Of a stretch of 22,489 bases of DNA, positions 8,467 through 17,009 are shown piece by piece. The translations under genes and the position numbers were made by a program. The stretch is from a virus. How positions within the stretch are numbered: the first letter of the stretch is position 1; the number at the start of each line of letters is the position of its first letter. Under the pieces are notes generated by a model. That model had not been told where the DNA came from and made no database searches. It saw only the letters and a list, made by a program, of their open reading frames with translations. The stretch is from the IMG/VR virus record IMGVR_UViG_3300037297_000368, positions 1 to 22,489 of that record, one strand, 5' to 3'.

Positions 8467-11265
8467 ATGGCAGGCTACGGCGAACAATACGGGGTTGGAC
8501 AGTACGGGCTGGAGAGCAGCAGTCGTGCCCCAGTCCTTCTTCAGAACCAGTCCCCTGCCGACGGCGCAGTGGATGTCACGCCGTACACGAAGATCTACCT
8601 CGAGCTGACCGACGCCGACGGCGATCTCGCCGAGGCGACTGTTCTCCTCAAGATCAACGGTGTGACGGCCTGGTCCGGCGACGCCGAGCAGCCCGGCTTC
8701 TCGGTCACCAAGACCGCGATCACCAATGGCTTCAGCTACCTCATCAGCCCCTCAAAGCCTCTCGAGCGCGGCAGCCAGGCCATCGTCGATGTCTACGCCG
8801 AAGACGGCATCGCCAACATCCTGCGAGGCCACTGGCACTTCACCGTCGGCGTCGGCGAGTGGCTGCTCAAGCGCGACCACTTTGACAACGAGACGGTGGA
8901 CGCGGATGCCTACGCCGGAAACGGTATCATCACCGAGCCCGCAGGCTCCGACCTGAAGCTCGATTGCCCCAACAGCGCAAATTGCGACTGGTACAGCAGC
9001 ATCAACAATGCGCCTCGGGCCTCCTATGCCATGGCCGACGTTGTCGGCACCAAGCCGCGTCGCACTGGCCTCTTCGTGCTTGAGTGCCGCATGACGGACT
9101 GGGCGGCCACGGCAGCAAACGTGGCTGGCGGCCTCTGCGTTTTCGATGACTACCAGAATGCCTATCAGGCCTTCTTCTACGAGCCCACCGATGACTACCG
9201 AGTCGACAGGCTGTTGGCCAACGTCGGCGCGAATCTCTACCAGGGGGGCGACGGCCAGCCGCATCCGAGCTCCAACGTCTGGAAGTTCGCCATCGTCTGG
9301 AACGATAGCGACTACACCCGGCGGGCCAGGCTCAGTGGGTTTGGCTACACGACGGCGGACTACACCGATATCCCCGGGCGGCAGATTCGCTTCTACGTCT
9401 CCGTCAACGATGGAACCTCGTGGACTCTCATGCACACGCGGACCATCGACACCGGCCTGGACCTCAACCACGTTGGCGTCTACCAGAAGAAGTGGGATGC
9501 CGGAGCTTCGGCCAACTCCCAGGCGTACTTCGACTATCTCGAGCTGTGGGAGCTTGAGCCTCCCGAGCAAGTCTACGAGCAGAAGGAACCAGGCGACGCC
9601 TTCGGCGACGTCGAAGGCTCTCAAAGCATCACACCAAAGGCCAGCATCGAGGATGCCTCCACGGTCTCGTCGGACGCCGAGGGCCCTCTCGCCCATGGGC
9701 CCCAGGTTCCCATGGGTGTCAGACTGCCCGGCCCTGCGGGCCAACAGCCCGGCACCGTTGGCCCCTTCGACGCGGCGGGCATCGAGGACGAGTCCACGCC
9801 GCTGCAGGATCTGGCCCTCACCGGCCAACCTCTGGGCATTGGCCAGCAGGCCCAGGACGACGTCCAGCTCGGACGGGCAACCGCCGGCCTCGAGGACGTC
9901 TCAGAGTACTTCGCGAGCATCGCGACTGACTACCGCACCGACACGACGGATGGTGAGGGCCATGCCCATTTCATCGGCGAGCGTGTGGTCTACGCCTTCG
10001 TCTACGAGGCCGCGAACGAGGGCGCCCTGTGGACCACACCAACAGACCCAGCCTTCACGGGCTACGGCCAGGACGGCTACGAGTACATCGCAGGCGTTCA
10101 GCAGCCCGCCGGCCCCCATGCCCCCTGGGCCACGGAGGGAGCTGGGACCGATCGGAGCTCCCGCGTCGACTTTCCGGACAAGGTGCTCATCTGTGTGACC
10201 TTCTCGGGGCACAGTCTCACCCCAGCAGAGGTGGTGATCTTCGATCTCGATGGCTACCCGACCAATTTGAACGTGTGGATGCGCTTCCGTTTTGGCACCT
10301 CTGGTGGCAACTACACCATGCTGGGCCGGGTCAACCAGAAGCCGACCAAGGTCCGCATGGCCGGCGGCGTCATGGTCGTGTGCACCGAGGAGGGCGACTA
10401 CCGCGGCGGCCTGCACATCGTCAACTTCAAGGCCTCGGGCCAGGACTGCGCCCACCACATTCGCTCTGACAACCATTTCAAGTGGGTGCCGGGCAATGGA
10501 ATCGCCGACAGGAATCTGACCGGCGCCAGTCAGTGGACCACGACCGGTGTCTCGCCCTCACTCCGCATCGAGTCCGAAGAGGTGTGGGACATCTCGATGC
10601 ACGCCGACGCAGATGATGTCTGGGTGGCCGTAGGGGGCGAGGATCCCGGCCCGAATCTTCTCCGCATCCAGGACGTCCCGAACTGGATGATCGACACCAC
10701 GGGGGATGTGGGTGAGGCCAACATCGGCGACAAGCGCAACATGATTTTCGACGAGAACGGTTGGCTGTTCCTGAGCATCGACAACCAGGTCTACCGGGTG
10801 ATCCCCCAGGACTACGAGGAGGGCCTGATCCACCTGGACTCCACGGACCGTTTCAAGCGCATCGGCAGCGAGTCGGTGACCGCTCGCATGCCGACGACCA
10901 TCAAGCAGATGGAGTCGGAGGGTCGCTACATCTACCTCGCGCTGGAGTCGGGCATCTACATGATGCACGTGGCAACAATGGACTTCTGGCTGGCCTACAC
11001 CGCCCCGGGAGATGGAGGCAAAGGGCGCGACAACGGCTCACCAGGTGCCGGCGAGCTGCTCGCTGGAGGCGACTCGGACATCAAGAGCATGGCCATCACC
11101 CGTCGCTACATGACCGAGCTCTCGACCTGGATGCACTACCTGACCGTGGCCACACGGAGCGGCGCCACCGTGATCCGGCTCTGGGACGAGGTCGTGGTGG
11201 ACAGCAGGACCTTTGACGACCTGCACGAGCCAGGCGCCTGGTTCAACGTCTCGAAAGCGGAGTAG
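8467..11265 (+). CDS. Ig + jelly-roll + propeller-like phage adhesin, paralogue A
   Basis: A 932-residue protein with AGGA (8457-8460) six bases before ATG. Residues ~20-120 form an Ig-like domain (LLQNQSPADGAVDVTPYTKI ... VDVYAEDG). Residues ~137-362 form a jelly-roll (concanavalin-like) domain starting DHFDNETVD and closing FDYLELWEL. A Pro/Gly hinge follows (PKASIED, then RLPGPAGQQPG from residue 419). A GHAH motif lies at 498-501, and NVWMRF at ~602-607 opens a beta-rich C-terminal part with repeated short strands (DDVWVAVGGED, GWLFLSIDNQVYRVI, YIYLALESGIYMMHV), which looks like a beta-propeller. The next gene is a paralogue sharing the jelly roll, hinge, HxH and WMRF segments. Both folds suit surface-glycan contact. 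No catalytic residues are recognised. It ends TAG only three bases before the next ATG, in the same frame. Confidence 0.9.
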   Translation: MAGYGEQYGVGQYGLESSSRAPVLLQNQSPADGAVDVTPYTKIYLELTDADGDLAEATVLLKINGVTAWSGDAEQPGFSVTKTAITNGFSYLISPSKPLERGSQAIVDVYAEDGIANILRGHWHFTVGVGEWLLKRDHFDNETVDADAYAGNGIITEPAGSDLKLDCPNSANCDWYSSINNAPRASYAMADVVGTKPRRTGLFVLECRMTDWAATAANVAGGLCVFDDYQNAYQAFFYEPTDDYRVDRLLANVGANLYQGGDGQPHPSSNVWKFAIVWNDSDYTRRARLSGFGYTTADYTDIPGRQIRFYVSVNDGTSWTLMHTRTIDTGLDLNHVGVYQKKWDAGASANSQAYFDYLELWELEPPEQVYEQKEPGDAFGDVEGSQSITPKASIEDASTVSSDAEGPLAHGPQVPMGVRLPGPAGQQPGTVGPFDAAGIEDESTPLQDLALTGQPLGIGQQAQDDVQLGRATAGLEDVSEYFASIATDYRTDTTDGEGHAHFIGERVVYAFVYEAANEGALWTTPTDPAFTGYGQDGYEYIAGVQQPAGPHAPWATEGAGTDRSSRVDFPDKVLICVTFSGHSLTPAEVVIFDLDGYPTNLNVWMRFRFGTSGGNYTMLGRVNQKPTKVRMAGGVMVVCTEEGDYRGGLHIVNFKASGQDCAHHIRSDNHFKWVPGNGIADRNLTGASQWTTTGVSPSLRIESEEVWDISMHADADDVWVAVGGEDPGPNLLRIQDVPNWMIDTTGDVGEANIGDKRNMIFDENGWLFLSIDNQVYRVIPQDYEEGLIHLDSTDRFKRIGSESVTARMPTTIKQMESEGRYIYLALESGIYMMHVATMDFWLAYTAPGDGGKGRDNGSPGAGELLAGGDSDIKSMAITRRYMTELSTWMHYLTVATRSGATVIRLWDEVVVDSRTFDDLHEPGAWFNVSKAE
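9721..9789 (+). repeat. Conserved hinge segment, copy A
   Basis: This codes for 23 residues beginning RLPGPAGQQPG and ending AGIED. It matches 12082-12150 in the downstream paralogue at 19 of 23 residues and 58 of 69 bases by my count, well above what surrounds it. It lies between the jelly roll and the variable middle of the protein, where a recombination crossover could swap modules. Confidence 0.85.
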
Positions 11266-11268
11266 ACC

Positions 11269-14130
11269 ATGGCCTGGGCACAGAGATTCTTCGACGACTT
11301 CGACAACGCCACGGTTGACGTCCAGCAGGACGCACAAAACGGGACCATCACGGAGCCGGCCGGTACCGAGCTCGTCCTCTCCGGTTCGGCTGGCACAACT
11401 TGTCGTTGGGACGATGCCGGGCGAGACCGTCCATGCGCCTACGAGGAGATCTTAACCCACGACCCGAAGGGGTACGGCTTCTACAAGTTCGAGGCTAAAG
11501 TCTCCGGTTTGACCAAGACCGGCGTCGAGGTCCTTGCAGGTTTGTGTTTGTGGGGTCCAACCAGCAAGCACGCATACCTGACAGGCTGGTACGACTCCAA
11601 CGACGATGTCTACCTCCAGCGCTTGTTGGAGGGTACGGAGTGGGGCACGCGGTGGAACGGTGGCAACTACGGGAACCCGGAGACCACACCGCACATCTAC
11701 CAGCTATTCGTGAACCTGACAGCCCGTCGTCAGTACATCGAGGACATCGGCGTCTATCTGGACCCGAACGAGATCGGTTTCCGCTTCAGCGCCAACAACG
11801 GCTCCAGTTATGTCTGGGCGTACAAAGAGGGCCTCGCCTTCATCCCGACGCGCTTCGGCGTCTACGCCCGCAACTGGTCCACAGGCAGCTACCGTGGATT
11901 CGATGCAGCATTTGACTACCTCGAGTTCTCCGAGTGGGACGACGTTGTCCTCAAGGTCGACGAGCCAACCGGCGAGGGCATCGAGACGCACCCTCAGCCC
12001 AAGGCCTCCATCGAGGAGGGCGCCACGCGCCTCGGGCAGAGCGGCCCGGTCGACTTCAGCCAGCAGATCGAGGGCGTCCAGCGCCTGCCCGGCCCCGTGG
12101 CCCAACAGCCCGGGTCGGTTGGGCCCTTCGACACGGCAGGCATCGAGGACCGCTCCATCCCTGGTCTGCCTCAATCTGGCGAAGACCATCACGGTCAGCC
12201 AGAGTGGGGTGACGGCCGAAAGCCGCACGTGCATCAGGCCGGCCTTGAAGTCCCTGTCTTCGGCGGCGTGGTCGACGCTGACTACCTGCCGGAGAAGGAC
12301 GACGCCGATGGCGCCGAGTTCCTCGACGGGCTGCACGTCCTGGGCATGGCCAGGATTGACACCACGGTGGGCGGCTTTGGCGATCCGACGGCCAACAACC
12401 ACTGGGGTGTGGCCCGCGACGGCAAGATCTACGCCGACGGCGTGGAGTGTGGTCCGGGTGTATTCGGCACCCTCGCCAGCGGTGTCGATCACGAGCATTG
12501 GTGCTTCTCGTTGATCGATCCATTTGGTAAGAGCGCAGTTGGCTCCATCCCATCCATGGTGGCCGACGACCAGATTCGCTTCGTGGTCTCCGGCTACTCT
12601 GGCGGTTGGGCCAATGGAGCCAAGGCCTCCTCGGAGCTGAAGTGGTTCCTCCAAGGCGACTTCGACATCCAGGTGGACTTCTCCGGTCTCTCCGTGACGG
12701 GGACGGGTTACAACCTGTGCCTATACTGCGTGGCCAACAACAGCGGTGGCGAGGGCACGAATCGGGTTCGCGTGGCCTACGACGGCACCAACTACTACCA
12801 TGCCCGCACCAACAACGGCGCGTATGTGAACAAAGGCTCGACGTCTGTTCCCGGGAACACCAGCGGCAAGCTGCGCATCACCCGCACCGGTAGCACCTGG
12901 CAGGGCTACTACTGGACAGGCTCAGCCTGGGCAACGGTGGGCTCTGCCTTCAGCGATAGCAACGTCGGCAGCGGAGACGTCTTCATCGACATCAACCTCG
13001 ACGTGAACAATGCCAACGGGCAGGTGGACTACTCCAGCTTCATCATCACCTCGGGCACCACCACCAACAGGGCCGGCTGGTACCGTGAGAGCAGCGGCGA
13101 CCACCGTGGCACTCAGGCCGACATGCCCAACGTGCTCGGTGTGGTCACAACGGATGCCTCTCTGGACCTGATCGACCTGACCAACGACAAGCTCTGGATG
13201 CGCTTCCAGCAGGGAACCAACAACGTGTTGGGTGCAACAGCTGCGAACACACGACCGCGCCGCGTCGCCTGGGACGACGGCCAGCTGTTCGTCGCCTACG
13301 GCAGCCATTCGGCAGAGGGTGGCGCAGCCATCGCGATTGACTTCACGCATGACGTGGTGCGCTGGCATCGGGAGCAGGCAGCCAGCGAGACCGGAGGAGT
13401 CTACAGGGGCACCTTTGGCCGGGCAGCCGGCGTGATTGCCCTGCGCAACAGCGCGACGGCGGGCTACAGCGGAGACGATGACGCCTGGCGTATTCCGGAC
13501 TACCGGGTCTACGACGTGGCACTCTATCGTGATAGTGGTGAGGAGTTCAGGGCCATCGCCACGTTGGAGGGCCTGGCGATGTTCAAGTGGACCCGGTGGT
13601 ACACCGCATCGCCTGGGTTCGAGTACTCGCTGAGCAACGAGACCACGCACATGCGCTGGTGCTTCATCGATCCAAGCACCGGCGAGCTCTTCTACATGGA
13701 CACCACCAAGATGTACTCCGAGCCTCGAACCACTGGCTGGGAGGCCGCCATGACGGGTGGCACCTTCACTGCCAACAGCAACAAGGATCTACCGGGCACC
13801 CGCAAGTTCGAGCCACAGTGGACTGCGGTGAAGTACGGCTCGTACCTCTTCGTTCCGGCGGCGGAGGGCGTCTATCGCGTGGATTGGCCCTCGGGATCTT
13901 GGACCTTATTCTATGGAAAGGCGGGAAGTGGCGCGACGCATGAGATCTTGAACGACTACGACCTGGTGCACACCATCACGCTGGGTAACGACGGGACGTT
14001 GGATCTCCTGGCGATTGCCACGGCCCGACGGTACGCCGGGCAGGTCACCCTGGTCAGGCTGGACACCAACGTGGTCTACGGCCTGAGTAAGGTCGAGGAC
14101 CTGAAAATCTGCAACTCGGTGGCGGCATAA
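11269..14130 (+). CDS. Jelly-roll + propeller-like phage adhesin, paralogue B with inserted lectin-like domain
   Basis: A 953-residue paralogue of the preceding gene, starting three bases after its stop with GGAG (11259-11262) six bases before ATG. It lacks the N-terminal Ig domain: the jelly roll starts at residue 7 (FFDDFDNATVD) and closes at ~222 (FDYLEFSEW). The hinge RLPGPVAQQPG starts at 272 and an HVH motif lies at 320-322. Residues ~440-600 form a second jelly-roll-like domain absent from paralogue A (GDFDIQVDFSG, YNLCLYCVANN, KLRITRTGSTWQGYYWTGSA). It sits between the hinge and the shared KLWMRF segment at 642-647, making the hinge-to-WMRF distance about 371 residues instead of 185. 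The C-terminal part is again propeller-like (RRVAWDDGQLFVAYGSH). It is probably a virion-surface glycan-binding protein. Its stop TAA overlaps the next start (TAATG). Confidence 0.9.
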   Translation: MAWAQRFFDDFDNATVDVQQDAQNGTITEPAGTELVLSGSAGTTCRWDDAGRDRPCAYEEILTHDPKGYGFYKFEAKVSGLTKTGVEVLAGLCLWGPTSKHAYLTGWYDSNDDVYLQRLLEGTEWGTRWNGGNYGNPETTPHIYQLFVNLTARRQYIEDIGVYLDPNEIGFRFSANNGSSYVWAYKEGLAFIPTRFGVYARNWSTGSYRGFDAAFDYLEFSEWDDVVLKVDEPTGEGIETHPQPKASIEEGATRLGQSGPVDFSQQIEGVQRLPGPVAQQPGSVGPFDTAGIEDRSIPGLPQSGEDHHGQPEWGDGRKPHVHQAGLEVPVFGGVVDADYLPEKDDADGAEFLDGLHVLGMARIDTTVGGFGDPTANNHWGVARDGKIYADGVECGPGVFGTLASGVDHEHWCFSLIDPFGKSAVGSIPSMVADDQIRFVVSGYSGGWANGAKASSELKWFLQGDFDIQVDFSGLSVTGTGYNLCLYCVANNSGGEGTNRVRVAYDGTNYYHARTNNGAYVNKGSTSVPGNTSGKLRITRTGSTWQGYYWTGSAWATVGSAFSDSNVGSGDVFIDINLDVNNANGQVDYSSFIITSGTTTNRAGWYRESSGDHRGTQADMPNVLGVVTTDASLDLIDLTNDKLWMRFQQGTNNVLGATAANTRPRRVAWDDGQLFVAYGSHSAEGGAAIAIDFTHDVVRWHREQAASETGGVYRGTFGRAAGVIALRNSATAGYSGDDDAWRIPDYRVYDVALYRDSGEEFRAIATLEGLAMFKWTRWYTASPGFEYSLSNETTHMRWCFIDPSTGELFYMDTTKMYSEPRTTGWEAAMTGGTFTANSNKDLPGTRKFEPQWTAVKYGSYLFVPAAEGVYRVDWPSGSWTLFYGKAGSGATHEILNDYDLVHTITLGNDGTLDLLAIATARRYAGQVTLVRLDTNVVYGLSKVEDLKICNSVAA
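12082..12150 (+). repeat. Conserved hinge segment, copy B
   Basis: This is the second copy of the 23-residue hinge (RLPGPVAQQPG to AGIED). It differs from 9721-9789 at four residues and 11 bases. A looser match, PKASIE, precedes the hinge in both proteins. Confidence 0.85.
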
Positions 14131-15623
14131 TGGCAGACCTGGACTTCCTCTCTGGCTTCACCTGGGGCGTCGAAAAGACGACGGTCACGGAGAACGATGG
14201 GCTCACGCAGCCACAGGTGACCGGTGCGTCCTCCATCGACACGAACACCATCCGGGTCACGTTCGACCAGGACATGCTATTCATCGAGGACCCAGCCTCG
14301 GTGCTCGTGCCCGGCAACTGGGAGCTCAAGGAGCAGATCTCTCTCATACCCCTGGAAGTTCTTTGGGTCACCAAGGTCTCCGAGACGCAGGTGGACGTCC
14401 ACACGCCCAACCAGAAGGCCACGGGCTACACCATCACGGCGTTGGGCGTGAAGTCGGTCTACTACACCGATATCGACACGGCGAACGACGATGCCACCCT
14501 CGTCGGCACCGCCCCGAGCTACCCGGCTCTGAGCGCCGCCACGGGCGAGTTCCACTCCTTCTTCGGCCTCGACTCTGGTCTGCAGGCCGAGGAGCAGACA
14601 GACTTCCCGCCGGACACCACGGCGCCGCAGATCGACAACGAGGATCCGGTTCCGAGCTCTATCGACCAACCGATCGACACCAACATCGTGTTCGACCTCA
14701 CGGACCTCGACCCGGGCCTCGACCTGACCACCATCGAGGTCTACATCGAGTCCACCCTGTCGTATCGTGGGGATACCGACACCTTCATCGGACCCTACGG
14801 CGGCGCCGGCTCCGGCAAGGTGGCCATCAGCGATGGCTTCACCTTCACCTTCAACCCGACGAGCGATTTCTCCTCGTACCAAACCGTCAACATCCAGGTC
14901 ATCGCCGACGACCTGAACGGCAACCATCTCGACCAGAGCTGGTGGTTCCGCGCCGTCGATACCTCGGGTCCGACGCTGCACAACGAGAGCCCCACCGGTG
15001 CGGGGAACGCCAAGGACTCCGTCATCACGTTCGAGCTCCATGATGATGGAGCCGGCGTCGACCAGAGCACCCTCGACGTGAACGTGGACGGCGTCGACGT
15101 CATCCTCGGCGGCGTGTTCCAGGGCTCCTGGACCGGCTCCATCGTGGCTAACATCTTCAATGGGTACGATGTCACGATCAACCCGCTGACGGACTGGAGC
15201 TCCTTCGACAACATCACCGTCAGCATCGCCGTGGAGGACATCGACGGCAATCCTGCGAGCCTCGGCTGGCTCTTCTCGATCGAGGACTATCTGGGGCCGC
15301 TGATTGTCCCCATCTCGCCCACGGTGGGCGAGACCGAGGTGGGCATCGCGACCCACATCACCATCCGGTTCCAGGACGAGAACCAGGTGGTCCTGACCAC
15401 CATGAAGGTGTACGTCGACATCGGCTCCGGCTTCGAGCTTGTCTATGAGGGTGGCGGAGCTCCGGACTTCAAGCCGGGCTGGGATGGCCCCTTCTCGGCT
15501 CTCACGGGTCCGGCCAGCAACCGACTTCTCGTCATCGACAGGGTGGGCAACATGCCACCCAACGAGTCCATCAGCGTGTGGGTCTTCGCACAGGATCCTG
15601 ACGGGAACCCCGAGAGGCTGTAG
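14130..15623 (+). CDS. Multi-Ig-domain tail surface protein
   Basis: A 497-residue protein whose ATG overlaps the previous stop by one base (TAATG) with only a weak GGTGG upstream, so termination-reinitiation coupling is likely. Residues ~25-125 form a SbsA-like Ig domain (VTGASSIDTNTIRVTFDQDM, then a YTITALGV strand). Three tandem bacterial Ig-like domains follow, starting near 162 (APQIDNEDPVPSS), 280 (GPTLHNESPTGAG) and 388 (LGPLIVPISPTVGE). Each has an I-x-F-x-L-x-D strand and ends with a 'V-x-A-x-D-x-x-G-N' turn. The first two finish with a W-x-F strand (SWWFRAVDT, GWLFSIEDY), but the third stops right after DGNPERL, lacking that strand. Such Ig domains decorate phage tails and fibres and often give weak glycan binding. 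No enzyme motif is seen. Confidence 0.9.
   Translation: MADLDFLSGFTWGVEKTTVTENDGLTQPQVTGASSIDTNTIRVTFDQDMLFIEDPASVLVPGNWELKEQISLIPLEVLWVTKVSETQVDVHTPNQKATGYTITALGVKSVYYTDIDTANDDATLVGTAPSYPALSAATGEFHSFFGLDSGLQAEEQTDFPPDTTAPQIDNEDPVPSSIDQPIDTNIVFDLTDLDPGLDLTTIEVYIESTLSYRGDTDTFIGPYGGAGSGKVAISDGFTFTFNPTSDFSSYQTVNIQVIADDLNGNHLDQSWWFRAVDTSGPTLHNESPTGAGNAKDSVITFELHDDGAGVDQSTLDVNVDGVDVILGGVFQGSWTGSIVANIFNGYDVTINPLTDWSSFDNITVSIAVEDIDGNPASLGWLFSIEDYLGPLIVPISPTVGETEVGIATHITIRFQDENQVVLTTMKVYVDIGSGFELVYEGGGAPDFKPGWDGPFSALTGPASNRLLVIDRVGNMPPNESISVWVFAQDPDGNPERL
14613..15623 (+). repeat. Three tandem Ig-like domain repeats (protein level)
   Basis: There are three diverged repeats of about 108-118 residues starting near 14613, 14964 and 15291. 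They are recognisable only as protein: a proline-turn start (P-x-x-x-x-x-x-P), an I-x-F-x-L-x-D-D strand, a 'V-x-I/V-x-A-x-D' strand and a GN turn. Related single copies occur at the N-terminus of the 8467 gene and the C-terminus of the 15627 gene. Confidence 0.75.
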
Positions 15624-15626
15624 ACC

Positions 15627-17009
15627 ATGGCAAGCCAGACCTACTACTGCGCCCAGCTCACTCACGGTTTCTACAAGGTCACCATCCCAAGTGGCGCATC
15701 GCCGACACCCACGGTGGCCGACAAGGTGGCCATCGGGACCTCGGTCAACTCTCGCTGGGGCATCTGGGTCTTCGGACCTACCAAGCAAGAAATCTGGGTG
15801 GCGGGCAATGGCCATGCCACTGCAGCAAGCTCGTCGACGTTGTGGCGCTCCCAGAACGGTGGCGTGTCCTTCACCAATGAGTACTCCCGGTTGACGGGCA
15901 CACCGCCGGAGCAGAACGATGTAGGCGTCCTGATGGGGATCGGAACTGCTCCGGCTGGCAATCTGTTCGCGGCGGGCAGCGCCGCGTTCGTCGGCAACAA
16001 GTTGTGGCGGGCGCCATCTCCGTTGAACGGAAATCCGTTCAGCGTGGAGATCACCCCATCCTCCGGCGGCGTCAACCAGATGTACGCCGTGGAGAACCCT
16101 ACGCGGCTGTGGACCACCGAGGGGAATGTTCTCGCTGTCGCCGTGATCCACTATTGGAACGGCAGCACTTGGACTGTGGCGAGCAAGACCGGGATCACTT
16201 GGAGGCCACCGGCCACCAATATTGGCCTATTCGGAGGTGTCTGGATCGATGCGGCCAACAACCGGGTCTACATCATGGCCCGGGACAACAACACTCCGCC
16301 GCATTACTACGTGTTCCGCAAGGCCGCGGATGCACCAGCAGATCCGTGGGTAGAAGACAACTATTTCGGCGCCATCGTGACTACAGGTTGGAGCCCGCGA
16401 GGATTCGGGAGCAATTTCTCCAGACAGCTCAACGGGTGCCAAAAAACGGGCGCAGTGTACATGCTCTATAGTGGGCTGGCCAACAAAAGCACGCTCCAGC
16501 GTCGAGATCCCGGCACCGGAGTCTGGTCACTGGTCAAAGCGACCACAGGCGTGAGCCCCCAGGTCGATCTGTGGGTGGTCGATGACGACCACCTGCTGGC
16601 CTTCCCAATCTGCAAGAACGAGACCGGCTACTACGAGATCGGTGTGGACATTCCGGCGCTCCCGGGCGGCGAGCAGCCGATGGCCGTCTGGGGCGACACG
16701 GAGTATCCGGACACCGATGCCCCATACCTGGACAATCTCAGTCCCTACGACACCGAGGTGGGCGTGGACCCATTCGGCAACATCGTGCTTGAGATCCACG
16801 ATGACGGCGACGGCGTGAACGCTGCGTCGGTGGACATCACGGTCAACGGCGATCTGGTCTGGACGGCTGACGCCGAAGCTGACCCGAGCAATTACGCTGT
16901 GAGCAAGACGGTTCTCGGCACCGGCTTCCGCTATACCATCAATCCGGTGGGCATGCTGCCTCCAGGCACGACGACCGTGCAGGTCTACGCGGAGGACCTA
17001 GCGCCATGA
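15627..17009 (+). CDS. Beta-propeller-like protein with C-terminal Ig-like domain
   Basis: A 460-residue protein three bases after the previous stop, in the same frame and preceded by GAGAGG (15612-15617). Residues ~1-350 are short beta repeats with many Trp and Gly (WGIWVFGPTKQEIWVAGNGH, NKLWRAPSPL, NNRVYIMARDNN, DLWVVDDDHLLAF). They include one Asp-box-like element, SQNGGVSF (75-82), of the type found in sialidase/BNR propellers. Catalytic sialidase residues are not evident, so a binding role is more likely. Residues 362-460 are an Ig-like domain (APYLDNLSPYDTEVGVDPFG ... TTVQVYAEDLAP). It stops before the closing strand, and the next gene begins with what looks like that strand. The stop TGA overlaps the next ATG as ATGA. 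The protein is probably part of the receptor-binding apparatus. Confidence 0.87.
   Translation: MASQTYYCAQLTHGFYKVTIPSGASPTPTVADKVAIGTSVNSRWGIWVFGPTKQEIWVAGNGHATAASSSTLWRSQNGGVSFTNEYSRLTGTPPEQNDVGVLMGIGTAPAGNLFAAGSAAFVGNKLWRAPSPLNGNPFSVEITPSSGGVNQMYAVENPTRLWTTEGNVLAVAVIHYWNGSTWTVASKTGITWRPPATNIGLFGGVWIDAANNRVYIMARDNNTPPHYYVFRKAADAPADPWVEDNYFGAIVTTGWSPRGFGSNFSRQLNGCQKTGAVYMLYSGLANKSTLQRRDPGTGVWSLVKATTGVSPQVDLWVVDDDHLLAFPICKNETGYYEIGVDIPALPGGEQPMAVWGDTEYPDTDAPYLDNLSPYDTEVGVDPFGNIVLEIHDDGDGVNAASVDITVNGDLVWTADAEADPSNYAVSKTVLGTGFRYTINPVGMLPPGTTTVQVYAEDLAP
16991..16996 (+). promoter_or_regulatory. Shine-Dalgarno inside upstream gene, with ATGA start-stop overlap
   Basis: GGAGGA lies nine bases before the ATG at 17006, within the last codons of the propeller gene. 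The ATG shares four bases with the upstream stop (ATGA at 17006-17009). This is the classic layout for translational coupling, keeping the two products near equal amounts. Confidence 0.75.

Noticed and set aside
13700-13920. Diversity-generating retroelement variable repeat in paralogue B
   Set aside because: There are a few AAC codons but no C-type lectin signature, no template repeat and no reverse transcriptase in the window.
14277-16151. A 624-residue open frame on the minus strand
   Set aside because: It spans the end of one clear + strand gene and the start of the next, has low-complexity Arg/Asp/Val-rich composition typical of antisense frames in GC-rich coding DNA, and shows no recognisable domain.
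15627-16700. Active sialidase/neuraminidase
   Set aside because: Only one Asp-box-like element is visible and no catalytic Arg triad or Tyr/Glu pair can be placed, so only a propeller-like fold is proposed.
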